A stretch of DNA of 64,000 nt from Girardinichthys multiradiatus (taxonomy: Eukaryota; Chordata; Actinopteri; Cyprinodontiformes; Goodeidae), in NCBI RefSeq assembly GCF_021462225.1, contig NC_061813.1:17942442-18006441 (forward strand). The letters run 5' to 3'. Under the pieces are notes generated by a model. The model saw only the letters and a program-made list of their open reading frames with translations. It made no database searches and was not told the DNA's origin. Positions 36,901 through 61,436 of the stretch are shown here, in pieces. Each line of letters starts with the position of its first letter. Position 1 is the first letter of the stretch. A program made the position numbers and the translations under genes.

Positions 36901-39337
36901 CTTTTTATATATAGACTTGAGCAGTGTGAAAGCTTTGTATTCACTCAGTAGATTTGCATTGGTCAACTCAGTCGCCATCCTCCCCTGTTAGCTGTGGGCT
37001 TACCTCTAAATGAAGAAGAACACACACAGTAAATGTTATATGAAGACCTACAGGGTAACACACACAGCTGTTAAACTACAGCACTGCCTCACTGGTAATG
37101 TTAACCCAACTCTTGCAAATTAAAGAAATCTCCGGGGGGGAAAAAAAAAGGCTCAGAGACGAGCTGGATGTGTTCGTAGATATTTGATTAAAATAATAAT
37201 AAAACTTCAGCTGTGATTAAAAAAAAATCAGTTTAGGTTTATATCATTTTATAACAATACAGAACAGGAAAATGAAGCATTTTTGCTTAAATTAAAAATC
37301 TCTAGCAAAGATTAAAAAAGGAGATGAGAGAAAATGATGGAGGTATCAAGGGTTTTAGTCATTATTGTATTAAAATGCTGATTAGCATTCTGTGAACAGT
37401 CAAGTCCATGCTTTGATTTAAAAATCAAAATGATAAACAAGAGAAATTGCTGTTGCTGAGCAGTTTGGTGCTTCTTATTACACCCTTCGTACAGTTTGGG
37501 GAGTTCCTCAGTGTTCTGCATGTTTTAGGGAAGAGATTTAAAAGTGGGTCAAACAGTACATCTAGTGTCTGCTGGCGAAAAAAACAAACCTCTAAATAAG
37601 TGCTTATGTTGACACTCAGAAGAACACTCAGCATTTTTGTAGGGGATGTTTCGTCCATAATAGTACAGGTCACGTACATGCACAGTCTTGCACAGCACTG
37701 TTTTTATGTAATGTCAGTAATAGCCAGTAAGTGTTCTCCGCCTCCACACAAAAAGAAATAAAGCACCAACAGGATTCTCTGCTATGGAGTTAGTTTGAGA
37801 CCATTAAGAAAACAGCTGGAGGAGTCCTAAATACTGAACCCAGCTCTCATGTGAGCTTTATTTGCAGGCGTCCGGCTAAGAACTTAAACATTCTGTCCAT
37901 GTTTACAGGCAGGGAGAAAGTCTGGTGGGTGGGTGGGGGGTGGCTGGAAGCAAATTTGACCTTTCCTGTGCTTGAATTTACGCAACCTGCTTTGTCGGTT
38001 CATGTTCATACATAACATCCCTATTAAACATCCATACCATGATTCTAACATCACCCAGGCCAGGTTTTTTATAACTTTTTATTAAAACTTGGAAAGCTCA
38101 AGTTTTGCTTCATCCATCCAGAAAAACAACGGCCTCCTGCTTTATCCGTCCATGCATTTCGAGCTGTGGGTACTGCATGTACTTCAAATACTTTTAGTAG
38201 TACTAAGGAGAAATATGTCTTAATTATATTTAAGATAAATATGAACAAATAACTGATATATAGATGATAAGAACTGAAAAGGACGAGTTTTTCAAGTACA
38301 TTGATCTTTTCTTCAAACAGGAAATATTTTATTTGTAAATCGTACAGTGGAGAAATTTCCAAGAACTCCCAGAATAAACCGAATTTGTTTTCTGTTTACC
38401 TTTTGTAGTCTGAGCTTAGATCTGGAAATGACATCTAACAAACTTAACTGTACTCCAATTACAAGTTTAAAAAGCACTGGGATTCGTGTTTGGGACCAGG
38501 CTAACTGCTTATTGGAAAAAGTATTTACTCAGGTGGTCGTGGTTTATTATCTGTGTGATCGGAACTGCTTTTGGGCAGCTCTGTCGTTTTTGTTGAGTCG
38601 TGGCTATGTTCCTCTCTGCCATGCAGACCATTGGTGGAGTCCTAACCATCAGTAAAAGCTAATGGCAGGGCTCCATTTTGTCCTCACAGACTATTACACA
38701 TCTTTTAGTGAGAGGAACCTGCTAGTCCTGGAGAGAATAAAAGTGGTGTTAAATCTCCACTCTAACAGGCTCTACGTGGTGCAGACGGAACTCCTTAGAA
38801 GTCATTTGGGCCGATTTTGTTCAACCCTAAGAAGCAAAAAGAGCTCTTCTGCAAACTCACAAGTCTCATTTTCTTCTGCCTTGACACATTTTTACAAACG
38901 CTAGACTCAATGCGTCTTATTTACCAAAAAATGAGCAGAAGTTTATTCCTGTCATTTATTCAAGAACGATTCTTGTTTCCATTTCCTGACCAAATTAACT
39001 GATAACTATTTGGGGATTCATAAACCTTTGTGAACCACAGTTAAGTTTTTTAAGTGAATGTTATTTTGTTGAACAGGAATAAAGACATTTATTTTCCTGG
39101 CTAACTCTTTTAATCTATGATAAAGTTTTAGCTTTTGACGGAAGATTAAGCATCCACTAATTCTGCATCTTCTTGTTCAGTGTCGAGTATGTCATTGACT
39201 GACTGTGTTCTTCCCAGGGCGATAAGGACTTCACGCCTGCTGCTGCTCAGGTGGCCCACCAGAAGCCCCAGCCTGGTGTCCCCAAGCTGCCCACCGCGCA
39301 GCACATCAACCAGCACATCCACCAGCCCCGCAAGTGA
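27860..39337 (+). CDS. DAP: death-associated protein 1 (DAP), complete, 4 exons
   Basis: Exons 27860-27914, 29230-29326, 36055-36097 and 39218-39337 splice (phases 0/1, 1/2, 2/0, 0/stop) into a 104-residue protein; human DAP has 102. Diagnostic stretches are MSSPPKEKVETKGGHLPA, VKAGGMRIVQKHQP, SPPKVPVIVSGVVTKGDKDF and AAAQVAHQKPQ, ending in HQPRK. DAP is a small, Pro-rich, probably disordered cytosolic protein. In mammals it restrains autophagy and is phosphorylated by mTOR at Ser3 and Ser51. Both positions are serine here, and Ser51 sits in SSSPPK. No domain or membrane segment is present. The ATG at 27860 is chosen because MSSPP is the conserved N-terminus. Confidence 0.96.
27915..29229 (+). 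other. DAP intron 1
   Basis: A 1.3-kb intron from GTAAAC to TGTTGCAG. Open frames at 28170-28554 on both strands lack any homology. No repeat was recognised. Confidence 0.8.
29230..29326 (+). CDS. DAP: DAP coding exon 2
   Basis: 97 nt encoding KAGGMRIVQKH and an acidic Pro-rich segment ending EEEYVSS. The acceptor is TTGCAG and the donor GTAACA. The split Ser codon is residue 51. Confidence 0.95.
29327..36054 (+). other. DAP intron 2
   Basis: A 6.7-kb intron. It contains a decayed Tc1 copy at about 32030-33100, several A or T tracts, and a (TGG)n stretch near 33495. The acceptor has a T-rich tract before TTTTTAG at 36054. No further exon or RNA gene was recognised. Confidence 0.7.
32030..33100 (-). 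mobile_element. decayed Tc1-like transposon (second family)
   Basis: In antisense it follows another fish Tc1 transposase, with segments GCTTCTGGAAGAGAAACGTG, GTTCCAGTCAAAGTCCTTG and AACAGTGAGCTCTGGGTCTT. The right end contains GTGTCACCAATAATTTTGTT. It has several deletions and no open frame. It lies within DAP intron 2, antisense to the gene. Confidence 0.7.
36055..36097 (+). CDS. DAP: DAP coding exon 3
   Basis: A 43-nt mini-exon encoding PPKVPVIVSGVVTK after the split Ser51 codon. It lies between TTTTTAG and GTAAGA. Confidence 0.95.
36098..39217 (+). other. DAP intron 3
   Basis: A 3.1-kb intron from GTAAGA to TTCCCAG. It has no recognised repeat or exon. Open frames near 36398 and 38347 are unsupported. 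Confidence 0.75.
39218..39337 (+). CDS. DAP: DAP coding exon 4
   Basis: 39 codons and a TGA stop, starting GDKDFTPAAAQVAHQK. The tail HINQHIHQPRK matches the C-terminal HIQQPRK of mammals. Confidence 0.95.
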   Translation, partial: GDKDFTPAAAQVAHQKPQPGVPKLPTAQHINQHIHQPRK

Positions 39338-40765
39338 GCGGAGCAGCAGGCTCCGGCAGCTATGCTTTACTCCACCAGCCAGCCTTCCCAATGGAACACG
39401 TAGGATGAAGATGGTTCCCAACCAGGGCACAGACCTCTGCTAAATGATACCAGTAATTTTTGTTTGCTTCTTGCTTTACATGTTTGAGAAATGTTTCAGC
39501 AGTTGATGCTACATGTCAGTGCAAATGCTGTAGAAGTCCAACTGCTTGTACCCTGCTGCATCGGTGCTGCACTACTGTTTCTGCACTTTCACGACCTCTC
39601 TTTTACAGGGAGTGTTCAATAGCTCAATAGTCTTGACTTGAAATAAACAGAGCTTTTCTAGCAGCAGGGAAACTATTCACAGATTTAGCTGTTTTCGAGC
39701 TAAAACAACCAATCACAGCCGACCTGTCTTACAGGCCAAGCAAACCAACCACCTTTGCATGATTAGCCTCAGCTCCAGACTTTCCTCTAATAAATCCCAC
39801 AGACCAAACAGATTAATCCAATACATTATCTTGTCACAGTTTAACACCAGAGTTAAAGTCAGTCTGATGTTAAACTACCAGTGCATCAAAGGTAATCATG
39901 AACCAGAGAAAGCCTAATTACTGTATAATGGGCAGTATTAACCAATCAGAGCAAGTGCAAACAATATAAAAACATTCTATTTGTTTCTGTGTGCCATTGT
40001 AATGCAAGAAATAATCAGAGATGCTTTAATAGGTCACTAAATTTAGCCAAAAAAAGAAAAAGAAAGCATGATCTCTTCGATATCTTAGGATATGCAGTTT
40101 TTGTATCCCAACAAAGCCAATTAAGTGCATTCCCACTTAGCTGTCTCTTACTATTCCTTTCTATTTTATAAGTGGGTTTTAACCCCCCATTCCAGATTGT
40201 GTTGACTAATGTCCATTTTATCTGTGGCGCAATAGAAATGATACCAAACATGAAGAAAACTGCTTCTAGGAAACAGCTGGAGGATGCATTGTGTTTGGTC
40301 TAAACATCAAATGGAGGTAAAGTTTATAATGGACTCACATTAGGAGAATTATACAACATTCCATGGATATGTTGATAAGAAAATATGACGTTTGTTTGGG
40401 CTGGAACATAGGGACTTTTGCGTATTAGCAACAGAAATCCTCAAAATCATACTTGCATCTCCCATAAAAAAAAAACACATTACCACCATCTTCCTTAATG
40501 ACCTATTTTCTTATAATCATAAGAAGTGTCAGTTGATGCAACACTAATGTTCAGGTTTCCAGGGAAGAAAAATGTATCTTACCACAAAGAAATCATTATC
40601 TTTGTTCTTGTAATTACGTTGAAAAGGTTTCATTTTTGTTCTGTGCTTCTTTTTTTTTTTTTTTTTTTTAATGAATCAATAAATGTTAAAATCTTGAGTC
40701 ATTGAAGTGGACTTGGGTATTAGGTGTGGTTGTTGTAGTAAATAAAGGTTTAGAATATGTTGAAT
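39338..40765 (+). other. DAP: DAP 3'UTR with candidate poly(A) signals
   Basis: AATAAA occurs at 39642-39647, 40678-40683 and 40741-40746. The two distal sites follow a long T tract (about 40650-40669) and precede a change of composition, so a 3'UTR of about 1.4 kb is plausible. The short-form signal at 39642 is also well placed. Confidence 0.55.
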
Positions 40766-42409
40766 GAGACCTTTTTCTGCTTGTTATTTATCTGTAATGT
40801 GGAGAAAACTTTACTTAAATCAGGCCCAGTTTGTAAAATTTCACCCATTAAAAAAATCCTGATTTTGGATAGTGTTGGACCACTCTACCAAGTCCTACTT
40901 GATGTATCATCTCAGGTTTCTCACCTGGAGCATCCGGGCATCCTGTGGTGAATTAGCACCCTGCGCTGGGGGATTAGGGCTCAGATGGTGCTGTGAAATG
41001 AAACAGAATCATCTCTCCTGGAGCTGTTTCTCGCTCCGCACACACACACACACACACAGTGTACCAGGTGTTGGTGCATGTAATCCATCTTTACACAAGC
41101 ATCTGCAACCAGGTGTTCTGTCAGCTTATGTTAGGCCAATAAAGCAGCCAGTGCAGGCTTAGCTGGGGCGAGCCTCAGTCTGCACCCTGAAACTCCCCAA
41201 TAAACCAAACACAATCTCCTTGACTGTCTCATCCTCTGTCAGGCCTTATTACACAGACTGGAAGGAAAGAGTCGGATGAAGACAGGCATGCAAAGTTTTA
41301 TGTTCCACATCACTCACTATACATGTGCACAAAACAGAGGCAGTAAATTGAATTTAAACATGTATGCCTAATTTGGGGTTTTTACATGATATATACATCT
41401 GTTCTATAGAAAGCTACTGAAATCCTTTCAAAACAGTTGAATTTTATAGTACCAATAAATATAAGGTCTTTCTCGTGTGAAATTGTTTAATAACGTGTCA
41501 GCAGAAAAACAGGTTTTGTCAGTCGGACACGTTTTCCCTCCAACACCATAAAAGCTATAAAAAAGTTAAAATGTAATCCAAATTAGCCTCGGCACCAAGT
41601 CATTTTGAGATAGAGCCACTTTATTACATTAGTCCAGGGTCTACACCACCAGCTGCTGGCCATGTGTTCCTCAGGAACATTAAAACTGGCTTCAGCTAGT
41701 CCAGCCTGCTCCTTTCTGGACAGGATACTGTCCACCAGTGCTTTAGTTTACTCAGTCAGCTGGCAGAGGTGAAAGCAAAGATATTCAGTCGAGTCAGGCC
41801 TTTTTTTTTTTCTTCTTGAATGTGCTTGCGGTTACTTTGATAAGGCACCTGGGGTAAAATGTCAAAGTTACCATGACGTTTTGGCTCCAGTTTTACCTGA
41901 ACCTTCAGAAACATTATTCCCAGCCTGAGGCCAGTGCTGCAGCACCTGGAGCAGTGCAGTCCTTTCAGAAGGTGCAAAGCTGGATTTGTATCTTCTTAAA
42001 CTCAAAGGGGAAGATTTTCCTTTGAGTATGAGAGCTGCTCTCATCCAAGTGTCCTTCACTTTTTATCAGCACGGCCTACATTTCTTTTAATGCACACATT
42101 TTATATCCGCTATTTTGTATGCTGATTGCATTGTAAGTTAATCATGTATTCATACTGTAATTCATTAGGAAACATCTAATTCATCTTTGATTGCATTGCA
42201 GTAATTATTTAGCCACCTTCCCGACCTCAGCAGGGTGATGTAATTAATATGGTTTTTGCTAAAGTAAAGCATTTTTTACAAAAGTTATTAATTTAAGTAT
42301 GAATTTACCATTTATTTTTGATAAATGATCAATTTTATATATATATATATAGAGGAACATATTTAAATTGACAGCAATTGTTTTATAATCACAGGAAAAG
42401 CTTTTCTCA
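40766..42409. other. DAP-ANKRD33B intergenic DNA, part 1
   Basis: Contains a (CA)n run at 41040-41058 and a short (TA)n at about 42337-42350. No gene was recognised. Confidence 0.5.
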
Positions 42410-43533
42410 GAAATATTTATTTGAAAGGCAGCCTCTTTAAAAAAAAAACACGTACACAGTTTCTTGCAAACCAATTCTTAAAGCAATACTTTATAGAGCT
42501 ACGTTTTGCTGCAGTTACAGCTTTAAGTCATTTGCGGTATATCTCAGCCAGCTTTGCACATCTAGAGACGAAAGGTTATGTCCATCTTTCTAAAGTTGCT
42601 GAGTTTCAGTTTGGATGCTCAGAATGTGGAAAAAGCTATTCTCAAGACTTACTACAAGTTCTTAATTGGATTTATGTCTGGACTTTGACTTGGCCATGCT
42701 AACACATGAATGTGTTTTGATCTAAACCATCATATTGTTATATTGTAACTGTTATGTTGTGTCTGTATGTTTAGGGATGTTCTGCTGGAAAGTCAACCAC
42801 CACCCTAGTCTAAAGTCCTAAGTTTCCTCTAACAGGTTTCCTTCTGGGATTTTCCTCCATTTAGCTCCATCCATCAACTCTGACCAGGTTCCATATTTCT
42901 GTTATAGAAACGTATGCCCATAGTATTAGGATGCAACTATCATGTTAATTGTTGTGGATAGTGTGATTGGCCTAATTTGAAGTGCTAGTTTTTCACCACA
43001 CATAACATTTTACGTGTACACATAAAACTCATCTGACTAGAGGCCCTTCTTCCACATGTATGATGTGCCTCCTACATGGCTTTAGGCAAACTGGAAACAT
43101 GACTTTCTGAAATTTCTCCACATCTTTGACATCAATTTGTCTGTTATGTTCCTTGATCCGTGTTCACTAAGCTCTGAAATCTTTACCTAACAGCCAGGTC
43201 TATAGTAAGGTTGAATTACACACAGGTAGACTCCATTTACTATTTAGGTGACCTCTGAAGGCAGTTGTGCTTAGACTGGATTTCATTTAAGAGTATCGGA
43301 GTAAATGGTTTGAATATATATGCATAACACACTTTTCACATTTTTTTTTTTTTTTTGTATAAAAAAGGGTTGAAAAGCCTGAATCCTTTTTCCTTCCACT
43401 CCACAATTATGCACATTATTGTCTTGGTTTAATCACATAAAAGTACACAATACAATGCAATGATGTATGTGGTTGTAACATGAGAAACTGTGATAACGTA
43501 TAAAGGGTATGAATACATTTGCAAAGCACTTGT
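42410..43533 (-). mobile_element. decayed Tc1-like transposon
   Basis: Antisense copy of the family. The transposase 3' end is at about 42480-42560 (TTTTGCTGCAGTTACAGCTT), then the middle (42840-43100), a leader with TTGAATTACACACAGGTAGA, and the terminus GTATGAATACATTTGCAAAG. It is riddled with indels. Confidence 0.8.
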
Positions 43534-44595
43534 GATTGTACTTGACATCCAAAAAAGAAGCATTTTGCCTTCTACCAAAACACACCAGCAGAGGGCCCCA
43601 GCAAAGGATTCCCCTTGAGTTTGAAAGCCTGGACAAAATCACTGAGTTTGTGTCCAACTACAGTAGAATCAGGTCACCCTGTTTAAACCCCAACCTGAAT
43701 CATCACAGTGTGACATAACAGCTGTCACACATTCAGAGGAAGGTTATTTTGCTACGTCTAAATTTCACTGGGAGATTTGGGTTGAAGTGGGAGGGGGAGG
43801 AGAGCTGGAGATGGATCGCTGACCAAGCCAGTGACGCCTTATAATCCCAGGATGCAACCTAAGCCAGCAGCTGTTTGAGACATGATGACCTAAATATTAT
43901 CCAATGCGTTCAGCTGCTAATAGGTTTTGCTTCACTAACGTGGGAATCACGGTCAAGATTTTTTTTTTTTTCTCTGCATTCTGCTCAAATGAAAAGTGGA
44001 AGTCACAGAAAAACCAGATGAATTACAATAAGCGTATCAGAGTTCATCTGCAAATTCACTTCACTGTCAGTTAATGTTGTACGCCTCATAATAACTTGTG
44101 CTTACTGGCCATATTAGCATGGAGTGTATATTTCAGTATATAATATTTTCTTTTATAAATTTTGTTAAGCCTGTATGCTCTGAAAAGAAATGTCTGCTCA
44201 ATGTTTGTCATGTTCAGCTGATTCCCTTTGGGAAGTGTCTAAGCATATTGCCAATCTGGATTCAATGAAGTTTATTTGATGGAACCATTTGGCTGTGCAG
44301 AGCCCTTGTAACCCCATAGCAACTCATCACCATGTATATTAGACACACGCTCTTGGATGGCACTTAAGCCACAATCGCCGTGAGGAGTAAGGAGCGTGAA
44401 ATTGTGCTCTTAAAATTCCAGCCGATGTTATATTGCAGCTCTCCTTGTGGCTCTGTGTGTTTAAATCAAGCTTATTTTCGCCCCATTATTCTGTTTTAAC
44501 GTTCAAACTGGAGACTGACTTCTTGCTGTGTAATGGCTTGGCTGGTTGATATCAGAAGTTCCATATGTTAGAAACAGCTGATTCAGGATGACACT
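43534..44595. other. intergenic DNA, no feature recognised
   Basis: No homology, structured repeat or convincing frame was seen. Confidence 0.5.
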
Positions 44596-44599
44596 AACA

Positions 44600-45640
44600 A
44601 AGAGTCAGCCATTAATTTTAAAACATTTCCAGATTTTCCCCTATACACCTGGGTTCAGAATTATACATACGGGCTCCAAAAGATACATACACCCTCGCCT
44701 ATATTTGGTTAAGAGCCCTTTAATAAATAGCCCAGAAAACTTACTTTTTCTGAGCCGTATACAAGGTCTTAGCATCATGCTGGCTGGATCTTTGACCACT
44801 CTTCTTTTAAAGAATTGTAGAGCTCATTTAAATTGGTTGATTTCCTTGTCTGGATGCCACCTTTAAGCATAGACCATCAATCTTCAGCAAGGTTTTACAG
44901 TGTTACATCAACATGGATTGAGAGGCTGTCAACCAAGATGGAAGCACTGCTAAAAAATCAACACATTGAGGCTCAACTAAAATGTGTTGCTGCTCACATA
45001 AACAAGCCAATTGCCATTTAGAGAAAGATTTTATTGTCAGGGGAAACAAAAGTTGAGCTATTTGGTCACAATAACAGTAAGAATGTTTGAGTGAGTCAGG
45101 GTGAAGCTTAAAGCTTCAAACCTAAGAACAATGTTCCAACAGTCAAGCATAGTGGTGGTATCATCATGCTAAGGGTCTGGTTTGCTGCAAGTTGGACATG
45201 GTGCATTGCACAAAGTGTGTGGAATAATGAAGATTTAGGGCTACCACCTAATTCTTCAACGACGCATGAATTCAAGGGACAGATTAAAATTTGAACACAG
45301 TTGGTTGATCTAACAGGGCAATGACCCAAAACAATAAACCAGTTTCAAAATAGATAAAGCAAGTAAAAGTTAAGCTTCTGTAAACCCCTGACCTCAAATG
45401 AATTGAAAGATTATGGACTATGCTTGACGGTCAAGTCTGTGCCAGTAAACCAACACATATTTTTAGATAAACTCTATTATTTCTACTGAAGAAGAGTTAA
45501 ATATCCACCCAGGATTATGCCAGAAACTTGTTAATAACTACAATAAGTGCATGGTTTGTATGAAAGCAGCCAAAGACCATTTAGTTGGGGTATATGTGTA
45601 TAACTGAGCTTGTATGTATAATTAAACCTGTTTGTATTAG
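44600..45640 (+). mobile_element. decayed Tc1-like transposon (third family)
   Basis: It follows a different fish Tc1 transposase in sense: ACATGGATTGAGAGGCTGTC, TTTGGTCACAATAACAGTAA, CAAGCATAGTGGTGGTATCA, AGGGCAATGACCCAAAACAA and TTATGGACTATGCTTGACGG. Stops and indels are throughout. The termini are not well defined. Confidence 0.75.
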
Positions 45641-45934
45641 GGAATGTCCGGCAAAAATACAAACTGATGCTCCCAATTATCATTTAAAAAAATGCATTGA
45701 AGTTGTATGCTGTAACATCATTACACCCTGGAAAAAGAACGATTCAAAGGAATCATTAGAAGGCCAAATTTAAAATGACATTCATTTCCATGATGAGTGT
45801 ATGGTACTTTCTGATACTCTGTATTACTGAGGCAAGTTTTTCTTGCTATATAAAGGAAAATAACACTCTAATCAACATTAAACGTTTCGTCGTTTTACTT
45901 TTAAACGCAACACATATTACAGTGAGCAAAAGTG

Positions 45935-46774
45935 TTTATTTCACAACATCCCTACCCTGTATACATATATCATATACATTTTTCTCTCATTGAATAATAG
46001 TTTATAAAAGTAACGTAGATTTGGTTGTGTCCTGTAAACAAGTGGGAAATATTTAAATGTTTCTTCTGATCTTATTGTTTTAAAGATTTTTTCTATATTT
46101 CTGCCTTGGACTCGAATGTCTAACCTAGAAAACACAGTTGCTTACAAACAACTATGGAGAACAATGTTCACATTGAATAAAAATACCTTCAAAAACCAAT
46201 CAAATCTCTAGTACAAAATATATTAATGTGTTCAAAATACATTCAGACTAAGGCTTTAAATCAATAAGCATATATATTGCAAATGCATTTAGAGCCCATG
46301 TTTGTGTTTAATTTTCTCAACCAGTATGAGACGCTTATCAGTAAATGTTTCAAAGACATGATTCAAGAGTATTGTCATTTAGATGATTTCTCCTTCGAGG
46401 CAGAAGGAGATGAATGAGCCTCTCCTGTTGTCGCTGTAGGAGAGAATGTCTCTTCATGTCTTCTGTTGTACAGTGTACAAAACTAAAAGTGAAGTGCTGA
46501 AGTGAGCGTCGGAGCTCAACAAAATAAAGGGTCGGCCATCCATTAAAAAGCAATAAATATTAGAAAATAAATTATATAGAAAAAGTGCCAGATCCTCTGA
46601 GTAAGTCTCTGACTGACCACTGCGTAACAAAGCTATTAAAGTAGTGTTTAAGTAAATCATCTTTATATTTAACCTATTTGGTCTGAAATATTCCATCCAC
46701 ATCTTTCTGTCTTCATGACCTGTGCAGGTGTAGTTGTTGTGAGGATTATAAAGAAGTTCCCTGAGGTAACTATA
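45935..46774 (-). other. ANKRD33B: ANKRD33B 3'UTR with candidate poly(A) signal
   Basis: On the minus strand the stop codon at 46775-46777 is followed by about 840 bp to an AATAAA (TTTATT on the + strand at 45935-45940). Shorter alternatives were not obvious. Confidence 0.5.
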
Positions 46775-58446
<11,672 letters not shown>

Positions 58447-59739
58447 CTGAGACACAAAAGTGACAGGAGTGGAGGAACACACAGGAGGTGGAAAGATGAG
58501 GGACAAAGGCTAAATGTTACAATTAGCAAAAAATATTTCTGGAGGTGAAGCAAAACACATCTAAGTACTGACTTGGGGGATTAGTATGGAGAAAATATAA
58601 TCAAGGCAGTATGAGAGGCAATCACAAATACCAGGTGGACCTTTGTGCATTTTTAGTTTTCATTGAGTGACCCTGAGGTCAATGGAAAAATAAGTTGTCT
58701 AATAACCTCAGGTTGACAAGTACTTTTATGATGTGTTTTTATGCCTGCGTGGCTGTGAAGTGTCCTTTTACACATCTGTGTGGACAGATGTGAAAATGTT
58801 TGTTTTTGAGTGAGAATTCTGAGAATGGTAACATGGGAAACTCCTGTAAAAGCTGAGTACTTTCTGGAGGGTGTTCACTTCAGAAAAATACAGAAAACAA
58901 GCAGAAGACCAGAGTTGGTTCTTAGCAGACACCCTATAGAGTTTTGTGTTTGACTCGTTAAACACTTATATACTTTTACACACTTTTATACAGGTGCCCG
59001 CAGAGTAATTTTCAGCTTGATTTAACAGTCAATGGGATTTTTGTCTCATGACTCATGGCTCTGCAAAAAAAACACTTGCATGATTTGAAAGTCAAAGTTA
59101 ATACATGTACTGATCAGCTAATGAAAAGACAAGTTGACAGCCTACACAGTCATATCTTAAAGACCCTGGCTGCAGATAATTAGTACTGTAGATTCCACTT
59201 TGAAACAAAATGAGTCATCCAGATTCAAAATCTCTTGATAACTGAAAATCCTGACTTGACCAAGGAATGAGTAGATGTAAGAATGCATGCAAAGGTCTTT
59301 GTACAAACTACGCAGCACGAGTTTCAAACTGTAAGTACAAACTTTACGTAGGCTGTCAAAAACACTTTTAATATTCCCCAAGCAGAGGTACTATGGGGGC
59401 CCGAGAGAATTTCCAAAGTTTGCTTCTCACCTCTTTGTGCAATAGGTTGTCAGCTTAGGTTGATGCACACAGTGCCGCAACTACATTGTTATTTCACACA
59501 CTAGGAGAGATTTGACCTAATATGCGGTCCTACGGAAAACTAAGCTATAGGGACACTTTATGTTGTCAGAGCTTTAGACACTAAAGGAAAACGTTAGTCA
59601 ATAATTTGTATGCAAATGTATCAAGCTGGAAGAATCACAAATGTGCTCAGTTTAAACTAAATTCAAACAAGTATTTTTATATTTTATCATCTGACAACTA
59701 CAAACTTTATTTTTTTATTATTTAACAGAAATTAACACA
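58447..59739 (-). other. ANKRD33B upstream intron, part 1
   Basis: Non-coding on both strands as far as I can see. The expected ANKRD33B N-terminal exon was searched for and not found. Confidence 0.6.
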
Positions 59740-60365
59740 TAATTGTGAAGTGAAAGAAAAATTATTTCAGGTGTGATCAGACTTTCCCTTTAAAGGTTTT
59801 TCCATTTTTTTTTTTTTTTATAAACATTGGAAACATTGTGTGCTTTTGTAATCAGCTCCCTTAATACTTTGTAGAACTGTGTTAAACTCCAATTAAAGCT
59901 GCAAGTCTTTGGAGGTATGTTCTACCGGCTTCCATCTAGAGGCTGAATTTTTTACACATTCTTCTTTGCAAAATATCTGAAATTCAGCAGACTGAATGGA
60001 GAACATCTGTAAACAGCAACGTTCAAATCTTACAAGAGAATACTCAGTTGAATTTAGTACTTTTTTCACTGGGCCAATCTAACATTAATATGCTGTGATT
60101 TTAAACATTACATGGTAACTCTAACTTTATGCTCAGGGTTGTTGTCCTGCTGGAAGTTCTGCCCCAATTTGCTCAATAGAAATGCACATACCACATTTTT
60201 GGATTTATTTTTCTTTTTAAAGTCGTGGATTATTTTCTTTTTACTTTACAACTATGTGATAGTTTATGTTGGCCTACCACATAAAATTCCAATAAAATAA
60301 ACTGATGTTTGTGGTTTTAACAAGACATAATGTGAAAAAGGTCAAAGCATTCGTAAATGTATAGG
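59740..60365 (-). mobile_element. decayed Tc1-like transposon, internally deleted
   Basis: The antisense transposase 3' end (AATACTTTGTAGAACTGTGT, AAGCTGCAAGTCTTTGGAGG) is followed by a piece of the middle and then a terminal repeat (GTTGGCCTACCACATAAAAT, TCCAATAAAATAAACTGATG). Most of the transposase is missing. Confidence 0.75.
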
Positions 60366-61000
60366 GGCCTAATTAACCATTGTAGATTTTTGTCAAAGAT
60401 GTGTGTAAGACCTTTGTGGTGATGTACATCAGACTGAACTGAGTGTCCAAATGAAACACACAAGATATGCACTCCAGACTTTCTAACACAAACACATTAT
60501 AAATGGTTCACCTGTGATAAAACCTGAACTGTAAATAAGCCAGGATGTCAGCCAGCAGATGATGTAGTAACAATAATGTTGTCAGCCTGAGGGCAATAAT
60601 TCACCAAGACTCTGTGGAGTGACTGCTGGATGGCTTGGATAACATTTACCTACACTGGCACAGTTTCAAATAATTCTGTTTAGACAATCTCTTGTCTTAC
60701 TCTCCTTCATACTTTCTCACCAATACACACAAACACACATCCTTGGCAGTCCTCCAGTCTTGCTGCGATATACTTAAACAGCATGCCTTGCAGCATGTCT
60801 GGAGCAATCTCAGTCGTCTGCCTTCGTTCTGTTTGCGTACGGATCTCTCTCACAAACACACATACAAGTACGTTATCTTCCTTTTTTAAAGCGTTTCCAC
60901 CTAGATGATTTCTACTCAGTATTTCCTCCTGTCACCAGTTTCTTTGCTGTACAAAAAACAACTGGAGACAACACTCCTATGCAGGCCCATCCCACCAAAA
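60366..61000. other. non-coding DNA, no feature recognised
   Basis: No repeat, exon or RNA gene was recognised between the two Tc1 relics. Confidence 0.5.
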
Positions 61001-61389
61001 AAAAAACACAAGTAAACCTTCATTTTATGAAAACAAAAGCAGATCTATTAGGCCTTTTTTTCTCACAGTCTGACTTTAAATCAGACTACACCTTTTCTGA
61101 TTTACTAAATGCCAGAATAATAAGAAATTGTATTTATTACTTTACATACACTAAGAATTACTATGCCATCAAACAATTTGGGAAAGCCTAGATAATGATG
61201 TTTTGTCTTTTTAAGCTTCTGATTCACAGCATTTAATTTAAAAGAAAGCATACCTGTAAACATATTTTAAAGCAACACCTCAAACACGCTGCTTCCTTGT
61301 GTGACAACACTGAAAAATAAAAAGAAAGCAGGCAAGAAAACAGGAAGAGAAATGCAGATATCCACCACTCTGGTTCATCCTTGGGCTCC

Positions 61390-61436
61390 AATTTCCAGAA
61401 GACTGAAGGTGCCACACCTTCAGTCTTCTGGAAATT
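61390..61436. repeat. perfect 22-bp inverted repeat, 3-nt spacer
   Basis: The arm 61390-61411 (AATTTCCAGAAG to GAAGGTG) is exactly complementary to 61415-61436, with spacer CCA. Comparison with the recalled Sleeping-Beauty-type sequence suggests that only the left arm is original and that about 19 bp of the right arm were inserted. Confidence 0.97.
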
